DNA of 64,000 nucleotides from the NCBI GenBank assembly GCA_022870745.1, contig CP085323.1:4774001-4838000 (forward strand), read 5' to 3'. Source of the DNA: Silvibacterium acidisoli. Lineage in GTDB: Bacteria; Acidobacteriota; Terriglobia; Terriglobales; Acidobacteriaceae. Positions 16,563 to 24,404 of this stretch are shown here, in pieces; within the stretch, counting starts at the first letter, position 1; each line of letters starts with the position of its first letter. Both the position numbers and the translations under genes were made by a program. The notes below the pieces were generated by a model. It saw only the letters and a list, made by a program, of their open reading frames with translations, was not told the DNA's origin and did not search any database.

Positions 16563-18209
16563 CTACCGGTGGAGCAATCCACCCAGTGCGTTGCCAAGTG
16601 GATTCGAGGGAATCGACTTCCCCTGCGACTTAGCCGCGCCGCCGATCAGCTTGCCCATGTTTGCGCTGAAGGTCGGATTGGAGGTCGTTCCTGCAATCGT
16701 AACCGGGATGCCGTTCTTGATTGTCTGGCTCACACCTCCGCCGAGAACGCCAGAGAGCAGCCCCATTGCCTGTCCCGCAACCGATCCCTGCGCGGTGGAG
16801 AGCTTCACCACCAACTGATAATTCAGCGCGTTGGAGGGACTGATCGACCCATTACCCGACGCTGACCCCAGTCCGGCGATCACGACATTCAGATTGTTTG
16901 TCTGCGTGCCTTCCGGCCCGTAGCGCAGGTTGGTCGTCAGCGACTGGATGGTCGTGTTCGAACCAGTTTTAGCCCCGGTCATCGTCTGAATGCTGGAGAG
17001 TTTCTGACCCAGGTCGAAGCCGGCGAGCTGCGTATTGGCGATCTGCACCGGCCCGGTGATCGTTGGAGTCTTGGTGGGGCCGGCAATATTCAGATTGGTA
17101 GAGATTATTCCGCCCTGCACGCGGGCTCCCGGAGGCAGCTGCACACCCAGCGACGGCAGGAAGGCGGTAAGGTCATCGATCGGCATGTTCTGCCCGTTTA
17201 CCGTCATCTGGGTGGTCGTAGTGTTCCCCTTCGTCTGATAGGTACCGTTCGCCGCAAGGACCGCACGGCCGATCTGCACATTCGCGCTATCGATCTTTCC
17301 GGAAAGCGAACGCAGATCCTGGTCGACCGCAAAGGTCGCATCGAGAGGCTGCGCAGAAACCGTACCGTTCTTCGCCAGCTTGAGCTGCGTCAGGTGCGCC
17401 TTGCCATTCGCGTTGGCGGTTTGCCCGTTCGAGGTCAACTTCATGTCGAGGTCGGCAACTCCGGCGATGCCCTGGTCGGCCTCGACAAATCCTGCTGCGA
17501 CTAGGTCCGCGTGCTTAAGGGAGATCTGCGCTGTTAATGGAGTCAGCGAGGCGTCCTGCTGATTGATCGGTCCGGCGTTGCCGGTTACGTTGACACTGCC
17601 TCCCGCAGGCAGCTTCCCGCTCAGGCTGAACGGAAACGCCTTCTCAAACGAGAAGTTCTGCACATCCATGTCGAGGTTCTCGTACACATGCGGGCTGCCC
17701 TGCTGGGGCTTGCTGCCCACGGTCACCGTTCCATCATTGATATCGACTTTGCCTACGGTGAGGTTGGGAATCATGCTGTTGGTCTCTGCGGTCGGCGCCT
17801 TGCGCTTGCCAGTGCTGCCAATACTCGAGTAGTTCCACACGCCGTTGTCGCCGCGGATCAGCGTGATCTTCGGGGAATCGATAGTGAAGCCTGTGATGTG
17901 GAGTTCGCGATGAAAGAGCAGCGGGGCTACTTCTACACCGATCTTCACATCCTTCGCGGTGAGAAACGGATCGCTGCTGAAAGCAGGATCATCGGCAATC
18001 GCAGGGCTCTCGGCAAGCAGATTGCCGGTGAAGAGCGAGAAATCCAGATGCCCGAGCGTTACCTGCCTGCCGAGTGAATCCGACAGCGTCGCTTCGATGC
18101 GTCCGCGGTAGGTATCGGCATTGAGCAGGTGCTGGACAATCAGGAAGACGACGAGCAGCACAACGACGATGGCGCCGGCGATCACAAGACCGCGCTTTCT
18201 TTTATCCAT
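16563..18209 (-). CDS. AsmA family protein
   Basis: 548 residues, one N-terminal membrane anchor (GLVIAGAIVVVLLVVFLIVQ) and a long periplasmic beta-rich body. The AsmA mark is the start RIEATLSDSLGRQVTLGHLD followed by FLTAKDVKIGVEVAPLLFHR and IDSPKITLIRGDNGVWNYS. The family is linked to outer-membrane assembly and lipid bridging between membranes. The ATG at 18209 has GGAGAGG upstream; the frame extends 16 codons further but without a ribosome site. It is divergent from the sulfatase. Confidence 0.9.
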   Translation of the reverse strand: MDKRKRGLVIAGAIVVVLLVVFLIVQHLLNADTYRGRIEATLSDSLGRQVTLGHLDFSLFTGNLLAESPAIADDPAFSSDPFLTAKDVKIGVEVAPLLFHRELHITGFTIDSPKITLIRGDNGVWNYSSIGSTGKRKAPTAETNSMIPNLTVGKVDINDGTVTVGSKPQQGSPHVYENLDMDVQNFSFEKAFPFSLSGKLPAGGSVNVTGNAGPINQQDASLTPLTAQISLKHADLVAAGFVEADQGIAGVADLDMKLTSNGQTANANGKAHLTQLKLAKNGTVSAQPLDATFAVDQDLRSLSGKIDSANVQIGRAVLAANGTYQTKGNTTTTQMTVNGQNMPIDDLTAFLPSLGVQLPPGARVQGGIISTNLNIAGPTKTPTITGPVQIANTQLAGFDLGQKLSSIQTMTGAKTGSNTTIQSLTTNLRYGPEGTQTNNLNVVIAGLGSASGNGSISPSNALNYQLVVKLSTAQGSVAGQAMGLLSGVLGGGVSQTIKNGIPVTIAGTTSNPTFSANMGKLIGGAAKSQGKSIPSNPLGNALGGLLHR

Positions 18210-18317
18210 TAGGTCCTCTCCGATCAGGGAAACTTCGTGAAAATCTGATGACCACAACTTCTGGCGACTCCATTATGGATTGCTTCGATCGCCCAGAGGA
18301 TGCATTCCCTGCAGTGT

Positions 18318-18337
18318 TAACGATAGAGTTAGCTATC
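18318..18337. promoter_or_regulatory. Overlapping dyads upstream of the sulfatase
   Basis: TAAC-GATAGA-GTTA (18318-18331) and GATAG-AGTTAG-CTATC (18322-18337) are interleaved inverted repeats lying 24 bases before the sulfatase start and just before its ribosome site. They could bind a dimeric regulator. There is no candidate protein nearby and the role is inferred. Confidence 0.3.
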
Positions 18338-18360
18338 AGGCAAACAAAATTGGAGGAGCA

Positions 18361-19812
18361 ATGCCAGAAAATTCAGGAGCGACGCGACGAGAGTTCATGC
18401 AGGGAAGCGTTGCTGTCGCCGGGACAGTGCTGGCTTCATCGCTGGGGCGCAAGGCTGCGGCAGAACCCGCGGGGAAACGTCCAAACCTTGTCTTCTTTCT
18501 TGGAGAAGGACAGCGCGCCGACGCGCTCTCGATTGCAGGTAATCCGATCGTCAAGACGCCGAACCAGGATCGCATCGGCAAAGAAGGCATGCGCTTTACA
18601 AACGCCTTCTGCACGAATGCGCTCTGCGCCCCGGCCCGCGCAGCTGTACTGACAGGCATGTATTCGCGCTCGACGGGCGCGCTTGACAACAAGATGATGG
18701 ACCAGCCGCTGCCCAGCGACATTCCGCTCTTTACCGACCTGCTGAAACAGGCCGGATACGAGATCGCCATCCTCGGCAAGGTTCATATTCGCAACGGCGT
18801 GGAAGAGCGCAACTGGGATTATTACTTCGGCCACAACGACCCTGCCAACAACTACGCAAATCCGTTGTTCAAGGAAGGCCGCAAGGGGCAGGTAGGGCCG
18901 GAGAAGCAGTATTTCGGCGTCTATCCGGATGACCTGACGGTCGATCGTGCGATTGCATGGCTCGAAGAGGAGCGCGGCGACAAGCCATTCTGCCTGCTGG
19001 TCTGGTTCGTCGCGCCGCATGAGCCGTTCTTCCGGCCTCGCCGCCATTTCGATCTCTATCGCAACGGCACCATCATTCCCAAACCCGATACCTTTGACGA
19101 TGATCTAAAGGGATATCCCGGCAAGCCCAAGGGCTTCGTCGACGCTCACAACAAGGTCGGCACCACGCCCAGCCACGTTGCCTGCGGCTCGCTCGAAGGC
19201 ATCGCCAAGGACTACTATGCCGGAGTAGTCGCTACCGACGACAATGTGGGACGCATCCTGGAATATCTCGAAAAGAAAAACATCCTCGACGACACCGCCA
19301 TTGTCCACGGTTCCGACCATGGATACTTCCTTGGTGAGTGGAGGCTCTTCGATAAACGCCTGATGCACGAGCCCTCGATCCGTGTGCCGCTGATGATCCG
19401 CTACCCGAAGCGTATCCCTGCGGGCACGGTGCGCGATGAAATGGTGCTCGACACTGACCTTGCTCCGACCTTCCTCGACCTTGCCGGCATTCCCGTGCCC
19501 AGCCACATGCAGGGTAAGAGCATTCTGCCCCTGGCGAAGCAGGAGGATGCCACCTTTCGCAAGGAATGGTTCTACGAATACTTCGAGTGGCCGAACCCTG
19601 AGGCTGTGCGCCCGCACCGCGGCATTCGCACCGAGCGCTACAAGCTGATCCACTACACCATGGAGCCGCAGGAGTACGAGATGTACGATCTTCAGAGTGA
19701 CCCCGGCGAGACCAGCAATCTCTACGGCAAGCCCGAACACCATGCCCTGCAAAGCGATCTGTGGGCGCGCATGGAAAAGCTGCAGGCAGGCATTCCGAAA
19801 CGCGGCGCTTAG
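18361..19812 (+). CDS. TAT-exported sulfatase
   Basis: 483-residue type I sulfatase, active with formylglycine. A twin-arginine signal (TRREFMQGSVAVAGTVLAS) directs export. The maturation motif CAPAR has Cys at residue 89 and is followed by AAVLTG, so conversion to formylglycine is expected. IVHGSDHGYFLGEW supplies later metal-site residues. Where most sulfatases have an Asp-Asp metal pair after PN, this one reads PNLVFFLGEGQRADAL. The ATG at 18361 has GGAGGA five bases upstream. It is followed after 62 bases by a PhyH-type dioxygenase gene on the same strand. The substrate is unknown; no sulfatase-maturating enzyme is in the window. Confidence 0.92.
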   Translation: MPENSGATRREFMQGSVAVAGTVLASSLGRKAAAEPAGKRPNLVFFLGEGQRADALSIAGNPIVKTPNQDRIGKEGMRFTNAFCTNALCAPARAAVLTGMYSRSTGALDNKMMDQPLPSDIPLFTDLLKQAGYEIAILGKVHIRNGVEERNWDYYFGHNDPANNYANPLFKEGRKGQVGPEKQYFGVYPDDLTVDRAIAWLEEERGDKPFCLLVWFVAPHEPFFRPRRHFDLYRNGTIIPKPDTFDDDLKGYPGKPKGFVDAHNKVGTTPSHVACGSLEGIAKDYYAGVVATDDNVGRILEYLEKKNILDDTAIVHGSDHGYFLGEWRLFDKRLMHEPSIRVPLMIRYPKRIPAGTVRDEMVLDTDLAPTFLDLAGIPVPSHMQGKSILPLAKQEDATFRKEWFYEYFEWPNPEAVRPHRGIRTERYKLIHYTMEPQEYEMYDLQSDPGETSNLYGKPEHHALQSDLWARMEKLQAGIPKRGA

Positions 19813-19821
19813 TTTTCCTGT

Positions 19822-19855
19822 CCTGAACGGAGTACCAGTTCCCACTCCGTTCGGG
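19822..19855 (+). other. Intergenic hairpin between sulfatase and PhyH genes
   Basis: CCTGAACGGAGT (19822-19833) pairs with ACTCCGTTCGGG (19844-19855), twelve pairs with one G-U, around a 10-base loop. No U-tract follows, so it looks like an mRNA processing or stability element rather than a terminator. Confidence 0.5.
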
Positions 19856-19874
19856 ATGAAGAAAAGTTGGTTAC

Positions 19875-20645
19875 ATGAGCGACTACAACTGGATTACAGA
19901 TTTCGTTCGTGAAGGTTATGTTCACTTCCCTGGCCTGATCGATACGCAGACCATCGCCGCCGCGCGCGCGGTGATCGATACCGACCTGGCCGCGAATTAC
20001 GATCCGGCGCGAAAGCCCGAGTACGACTCCCGCAGCTTCTGCCCGGATGTGCTTGGCACGCCGCCTATCGTTGCTCTGAACGAGCACCCCGGCGTACGCG
20101 CGAAGATTGCGGCGCTGCTCGATCTCGACAATATCGCTTTCGATACCCACGGGCAGGTTGCCATTCGCCAGGCACATAATACCGGCCAGAACTTTCCGCC
20201 CCATCCCCACATCGACGGCTTCCCGGCCCCGCACAACGGCGTCGAAGCCAACCATATCCAGCCTTTTGCTTTATTGGCCGGTGTGTTTCTCTCCGAGGTG
20301 AACCGCGAGTTCGCGGGCAACTTCACGGTGTGGCCCGGCTCACATTACCTGTACGAGAAGCACTTCCGCGAACGCGGCGCCCTTGCGCCCAAGGAAGGCA
20401 TGCCCGAGCTTTCGCTGGGCCAGCCAAGGCAGCTTATGGGCTCACCTGGAGACGTGGTGCTTTGCCACTACCAGCTAGGGCATTCCGCTGCCGTCAACAC
20501 CTCGGACCATGATCGTTACGCGGTATTCTTCCGGAACAATCACAAAGACCTGTCCGACTGGGAGTCGCCGGATCGCTCCGAGGCCGTGATGAGGCATCTC
20601 GCGAATCTGTGGGATGGCTGGAAGGTTGATTCCGGACGATGCTAA
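19875..20645 (+). CDS. Phytanoyl-CoA dioxygenase (PhyH) family oxygenase
   Basis: 256 residues, Fe(II)/2-oxoglutarate-dependent dioxygenase fold. The iron motif is H112-I-D114 in HPHIDGF, the distal His is in CHYQLGHSAAVNTS, and the 2-oxoglutarate Arg is likely that of DRYAVFFRNNH. The start REGYVHFPGLIDTQTI is typical of PhyH proteins. The substrate is unknown; the sulfatase upstream suggests joint processing of a sulfated or hydroxylated compound, which is only inference. Its last four bases overlap the convergent membrane-protein gene. Confidence 0.88.
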   Translation: MSDYNWITDFVREGYVHFPGLIDTQTIAAARAVIDTDLAANYDPARKPEYDSRSFCPDVLGTPPIVALNEHPGVRAKIAALLDLDNIAFDTHGQVAIRQAHNTGQNFPPHPHIDGFPAPHNGVEANHIQPFALLAGVFLSEVNREFAGNFTVWPGSHYLYEKHFRERGALAPKEGMPELSLGQPRQLMGSPGDVVLCHYQLGHSAAVNTSDHDRYAVFFRNNHKDLSDWESPDRSEAVMRHLANLWDGWKVDSGRC

Positions 20646-21184
20646 GAGTCGTAGTCCTGCGCGTGGACACGGAAGCGCAGCCAGGATAGCAGGCCGAAAA
20701 GGCCTCCGATCAGCACGCAGTAAAGTATCGAAAGCTCGCGGGAAACCACCTCGGCAGCTGGATTATCTCCAGTAGGGTCAAGGATTGATCCGGAGAGATA
20801 AGCCACCGTCGTTCCACGAAAGACCAGCCGCGAAACGGATGCGCCGCGCTGGCTAACCTGCTCCGCCAACGCATCCGAGGCGATGACCTCTTCGGTCGAG
20901 CCATCCGGCGCCTGGACATCCATCGCGAAGTAAGGGCCACCCCGGCCCAGCCTGCGTTGCAGGTCACCGACGACTTGCACCGGCTCGATCCTGCAGGCCC
21001 CCGCTGCAACCTGCTCTACACCCGAAGGGTGGCAGGATGCATCCCGATCGAACTGGCGGCGCGTGACCATCTCCGCAGGCAGACGGACAGCGTTGTAGAC
21101 CGCGCCTGCGGTGGCCGAGCCAATAAGAAGGGCCAGAAACATCCTGCCGCCCCGATGCAATCGAGTTGGGGGGCTTCCTGGCAT
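20642..21184 (-). CDS. Membrane protein of unknown function
   Basis: 180 residues with an N-terminal helix (FLALLIGSATAGAVYNAVRL) and a C-terminal helix (LYCVLIGGLFGLLSWLRFRV). They enclose a periplasmic domain of about 110 residues with two Cys (DASCHP, GACRIE) that may form a disulphide. The start ATG overlaps the stop of the upstream DsbA-like gene (TAATG), so translation is coupled. Pairing with a thiol oxidoreductase fits a disulphide-containing substrate, but no family is recognised. Confidence 0.7.
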   Translation of the reverse strand: MPGSPPTRLHRGGRMFLALLIGSATAGAVYNAVRLPAEMVTRRQFDRDASCHPSGVEQVAAGACRIEPVQVVGDLQRRLGRGGPYFAMDVQAPDGSTEEVIASDALAEQVSQRGASVSRLVFRGTTVAYLSGSILDPTGDNPAAEVVSRELSILYCVLIGGLFGLLSWLRFRVHAQDYDS

Positions 21185-22134
21185 TAGTTGAGGGAAAGCT
21201 GGAACTCGATGATCTTCTTCAGTTCGTCGTAAGGAAGCTGGTTGCTTGTTACGCCGCTCAGCGGCACCTGGCGGCCGTTTACGAAGAGGGTCGGCGTCTC
21301 GTTCACGTTCATGTCTTCGGCCAGCTTGACCGAATCATCGACGGCCTTCTTCGCAGCGGCCGTGTAAGAGCATGAACCGATCTTCGCTGGGTCGAGCCCC
21401 GCGGCAGTCGCTGCATCGCCGAGCGTCACATCTGAGCTTTGCGGAGTCAGATTTTCCTGATTCGTAAAGACGGCGTCAGCAAACTTGAAGAAGGCATCGT
21501 TACCACCCTGCTGAGCAGCACATACGCTGTATGCCGCAGCCTTGTACGCCTCGGAGTGGATGGTGGTAAGCGGGAAATTCTGGAAGACAAAGTGGACATT
21601 CGGGAAGTCGGCTTCGAGGCGCGCAATGACCGGCTGCGCAGCCTTGCAGTGCGGGCACTGGAAGTCGGCAAACTCCACCATCTCGTTCTTCTTATCGGCA
21701 CTGCCCTTGCTCGGGCCATTTGCCCGCTGCTCCAGCATGCGGCGCGGCTCGTCAAATGGATGATCGCCAAAATTCAGCATCGAGAGATCATTCGAGATAA
21801 GGTGCTTGCCATCGGGAGTGACGAGGAAGGTCACCGGGGCAATCTGCTGAGGATTCGACTTCTGAGCGACGAGAATAGTGACCTTGCTGACGCCAGCCGC
21901 CGGGGTGGTCTGGATGGCCTGGACCTGCCAGATGCGGTCCTCATCATAGCCCCAGGAGAGTTTAAGAAAAGCTTCCACAGTCGCCTTGGAAGGTGCAGTG
22001 GCTGTGAAGTTTTTCGGATCGGCGGGCGGGAAACCGCTAGCGGCAGCAGTGTTCTGCGCAAGGGCTAAGACGGAAGGCGAAAGCGCGAGCAAAAGGGATC
22101 CGGCAATCTTCAGAGCAGAGCGACGTGCGAGCAT
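21184..22134 (-). CDS. DsbA/DsbG-like thiol-disulphide oxidoreductase
   Basis: 316 residues, exported (signal peptide ALKIAGSLLLALSPSVLALA). A 115-residue N-terminal domain precedes a thioredoxin-fold DsbA-like domain with the active site FADFQCPHCKAAQPVI and the cis-Pro loop ETPTLFVNG. FQNFPLTTIHSEAY matches the insertion of the thioredoxin_4 family. It probably introduces or isomerises periplasmic disulphides. It lies 47 bases downstream of nadE and overlaps the following membrane-protein gene. Confidence 0.9.
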   Translation of the reverse strand: MLARRSALKIAGSLLLALSPSVLALAQNTAAASGFPPADPKNFTATAPSKATVEAFLKLSWGYDEDRIWQVQAIQTTPAAGVSKVTILVAQKSNPQQIAPVTFLVTPDGKHLISNDLSMLNFGDHPFDEPRRMLEQRANGPSKGSADKKNEMVEFADFQCPHCKAAQPVIARLEADFPNVHFVFQNFPLTTIHSEAYKAAAYSVCAAQQGGNDAFFKFADAVFTNQENLTPQSSDVTLGDAATAAGLDPAKIGSCSYTAAAKKAVDDSVKLAEDMNVNETPTLFVNGRQVPLSGVTSNQLPYDELKKIIEFQLSLN

Positions 22135-22181
22135 TTGTATTCAATCCAGAGATAAATGTAATTTCTACAGAAACTTAAGGG

Positions 22182-23828
22182 CTAAACCTGAACCTTTACT
22201 GCAATCGGGAAGCGGCGTCCCATGCCGAAGGCCTTTGCCGTAACTTTCAGGACCGGCGCTGCCTGCTGGCGTTTGTATTCGCTGCGTTCGACCAGTTTGA
22301 CGATGCGACGAACCAGTTCGATATCGACCGTCTGCGAAGAGGCGATGAACTCGGCTGACTCATACCGCTCCACGTATGCCTCAAGGATCGGGTCCAGAAC
22401 ATCATACGGGGGTAGAGAGTCCGTGTCTTTCTGGTCGGGGCGCAACTCCGCGCTGGGCGGCTTGTCGAGGATGGCGTTGGGAATGACTTCGCGCTCGCGG
22501 TTGAGGTGATGACAAATGGCGTAGACCTGCGTCTTCGGCACGTCGCCGATGACGGCAAGGGCCCCCACCATGTCGCCGTAGAGCGTGCAGTATCCGGTTG
22601 CCATCTCGCTCTTGTTGCCGGTAGTCAGCACCAGCGAGTTGAACTTGTTGGACAGCGCCATCAGCAGGTTGCCGCGAATACGCGACTGGATGTTCTCTTC
22701 CGCAATGTTTGGCTCAAGGCCTTTGAAGAAGGGGTCTAACGATTTCTGGAACTGCTCAAACAGCCCTGAGATCGCAATCGTTTCGAAACGGATGCCAAGA
22801 TTCTCCGCCAGGTGCCGGCTATCGTCGATAGAGCCCTGTGAGGAATAAGGACTGGGCATGCCAATCGCTGTCACATTCTCTGCGCCCAGCGCTTCCACGG
22901 CGATTGCCGCAACCAGCGCGGAGTCGATGCCACCACTCAGGCCGAGCAGCACCTTGGAGAATCCGCATTTGCGGACGTAGTCGCGGGTACCGAGAACGAG
23001 CGCGCGGCGGATGGCTTCTTCTTCCGGTTCCTTCTGCTCGTGCATGTCACCGGTAAGCGTGGCGGTATCGACGAGAACGAGGTCCTCTTCGAACGAAAGA
23101 CCCTGTGCAATCACGCGGCCTGATGGGTCGAGCGCGAGACTGGATCCATCGAAGACCAGGCTGTCGTTGCCACCCACCTGGTTCACCATCAGCACCGGCG
23201 CATTATGCCGCTTCGCGATCGCGGCCAGCATCTCACGGCGGGTATTGCGCTTGCCGCGCCAATAGGGCGAGGCCGAAATGTTCAGAATGATCGAACCGCC
23301 TGCGCGCATCAGCTCTTCCACCGGATCGACCGTGTACAGACGGTTTTCCCAAAAGCTCTTGTCGTTCCAGGCATCTTCGCAGATGGTCAGCGCAGCCTTT
23401 TCGTTCTCGATGCAAAAGATGCGCTGCTTCTCGGCGGGCGCGAAGTAGCGCTGCTCGTCGAATACGTCGTAGAACGGCAGCAGCATCTTCGATTGCACAA
23501 ATTCGACGTGGCCGTTACGCAGTAGCGCGGCAGAGTTGCGCACATGCTTGCCGCTGCCATGCGGTGCAGGCGTGACGTATCCGCAAAGAATGGCTGTCGG
23601 GCTGCCAGCGGTCGCCGCTGCCAGCTCTTCGACAACCTCGCCGGCACGAGCCACGAAAGCAGGCTTTTCCAGCAGGTCGGCCGGAGGGTAGCCGCAAACA
23701 GAAAGCTCGGGAAAGAGTACGAGGCCGGCTCCGCGCTCTCGTGCACGAGCCGTAAAGTCCAGGATCTTCTGAGCATTCCCGTCGAAGTCTCCGACGGTGG
23801 GATTGATTTGTGCAAGCGCGATCTTCAC
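22182..23828 (-). CDS. nadE: Glutamine-dependent NAD+ synthetase
   Basis: About 548 residues, a two-domain enzyme. The N-terminal nitrilase-like glutaminase has the triad Glu41 (FPELS), Lys114 (QSKMLLPFY) and Cys150 (LTICEDAW). The C-terminal ATP-pyrophosphatase domain has SGGIDS at 298-303 and TTGNKSEMATGYCTLYGDM. It amidates deamido-NAD with ammonia channelled from glutamine. I place the start at GTG 23828 (VKIALAQINPTVGDF) by comparison with the family; the frame is open to 23942 but that part lies in the blaI promoter region. The ribosome site (GGAAG) is close, so the exact start is uncertain. Confidence 0.95.
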   Translation of the reverse strand: MKIALAQINPTVGDFDGNAQKILDFTARARERGAGLVLFPELSVCGYPPADLLEKPAFVARAGEVVEELAAATAGSPTAILCGYVTPAPHGSGKHVRNSAALLRNGHVEFVQSKMLLPFYDVFDEQRYFAPAEKQRIFCIENEKAALTICEDAWNDKSFWENRLYTVDPVEELMRAGGSIILNISASPYWRGKRNTRREMLAAIAKRHNAPVLMVNQVGGNDSLVFDGSSLALDPSGRVIAQGLSFEEDLVLVDTATLTGDMHEQKEPEEEAIRRALVLGTRDYVRKCGFSKVLLGLSGGIDSALVAAIAVEALGAENVTAIGMPSPYSSQGSIDDSRHLAENLGIRFETIAISGLFEQFQKSLDPFFKGLEPNIAEENIQSRIRGNLLMALSNKFNSLVLTTGNKSEMATGYCTLYGDMVGALAVIGDVPKTQVYAICHHLNREREVIPNAILDKPPSAELRPDQKDTDSLPPYDVLDPILEAYVERYESAEFIASSQTVDIELVRRIVKLVERSEYKRQQAAPVLKVTAKAFGMGRRFPIAVKVQV

Positions 23829-23923
23829 TGCTTCCAGTGTAACAATGCGCGGTTCGCAACCGCTCACGGTGTTCGTCGTGGAGTATGTGCCGAAGATGTT
23901 CTTCTCTCCCCTGGGAGAAAGTC

Positions 23924-23982
23924 CTAAAACGTTAGTTGACACGGCGAGCTTTCCGGGCGTAGAACTACTAACACATTAGGAG
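23924..23982 (+). promoter_or_regulatory. blaI promoter with two BlaI/MecI-like operators
   Basis: TTGACA (23936-23941) and TAGAAC (23960-23965) are spaced 18 bases. Operator 1, CTAA-AACG-TTAG (23924-23935), abuts the -35. Operator 2, CTAA-CACA-TTAG (23968-23979), sits at the expected transcription start and extends to CTACTAA...TTAGGAG (23965-23982, six of seven arm positions paired), overlapping the ribosome site. The two centres are 44 bases apart, about four helical turns. This is the geometry expected for autorepression by a dimeric BlaI protein. Confidence 0.7.
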
Positions 23983-23990
23983 ATGCGCTC

Positions 23991-24404
23991 GTGACGGCAA
24001 CAAAAAAACAGAAGGATGCGGTGCTGACTCCCCTGGAGCTGCGGGTGATGCAGGTGCTGTGGGAGCACGGAGCCGGGACAGTCGCCGAGGTACAGGCAGA
24101 GCTGGGCGGCGAGTTGGCCTATACCACCGTGCAGACCATGCTGAACGTGCTGGTGCGCAAGGGAAAGGCGCGCCGGCAGCAGGAAGGCCGGGCTTTTCGT
24201 TATGACGCAGCCGTCTCGCGCGAACGCGCTACGGGGAGCGCCGTCGGCGACCTGGTGAGGCGCATGTTTGGAGGCTCTCCTGAAGCCTTATTGATGGCAA
24301 TGGTGGATTCACGTCAGATCTCTGCTGCAGAACTCGCAGAGCTGGCAGCGAAGCTGACGGCGGCCGAGGAGGCCGCTGCGAAGAAAGACAAGGAGCGTGC
24401 GTGA
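23991..24404 (+). CDS. BlaI/MecI/CopY family repressor
   Basis: 137 residues. The winged-helix LTPLELRVMQVLWEHGAGTV, ELAYTTVQTMLNVLVRKGKA and RQQEGRAFRYDAAVSRE are characteristic of BlaI-type repressors, which are released from DNA by proteolysis triggered by a membrane M56 peptidase. The start is GTG at 23991 with TAGGAG eight bases upstream; the ATG at 23983 is followed at once by a stop. Its stop overlaps the start of the M56 peptidase gene (TGATG), so the pair is co-translated. Confidence 0.94.
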   Translation: MTATKKQKDAVLTPLELRVMQVLWEHGAGTVAEVQAELGGELAYTTVQTMLNVLVRKGKARRQQEGRAFRYDAAVSRERATGSAVGDLVRRMFGGSPEALLMAMVDSRQISAAELAELAAKLTAAEEAAAKKDKERA

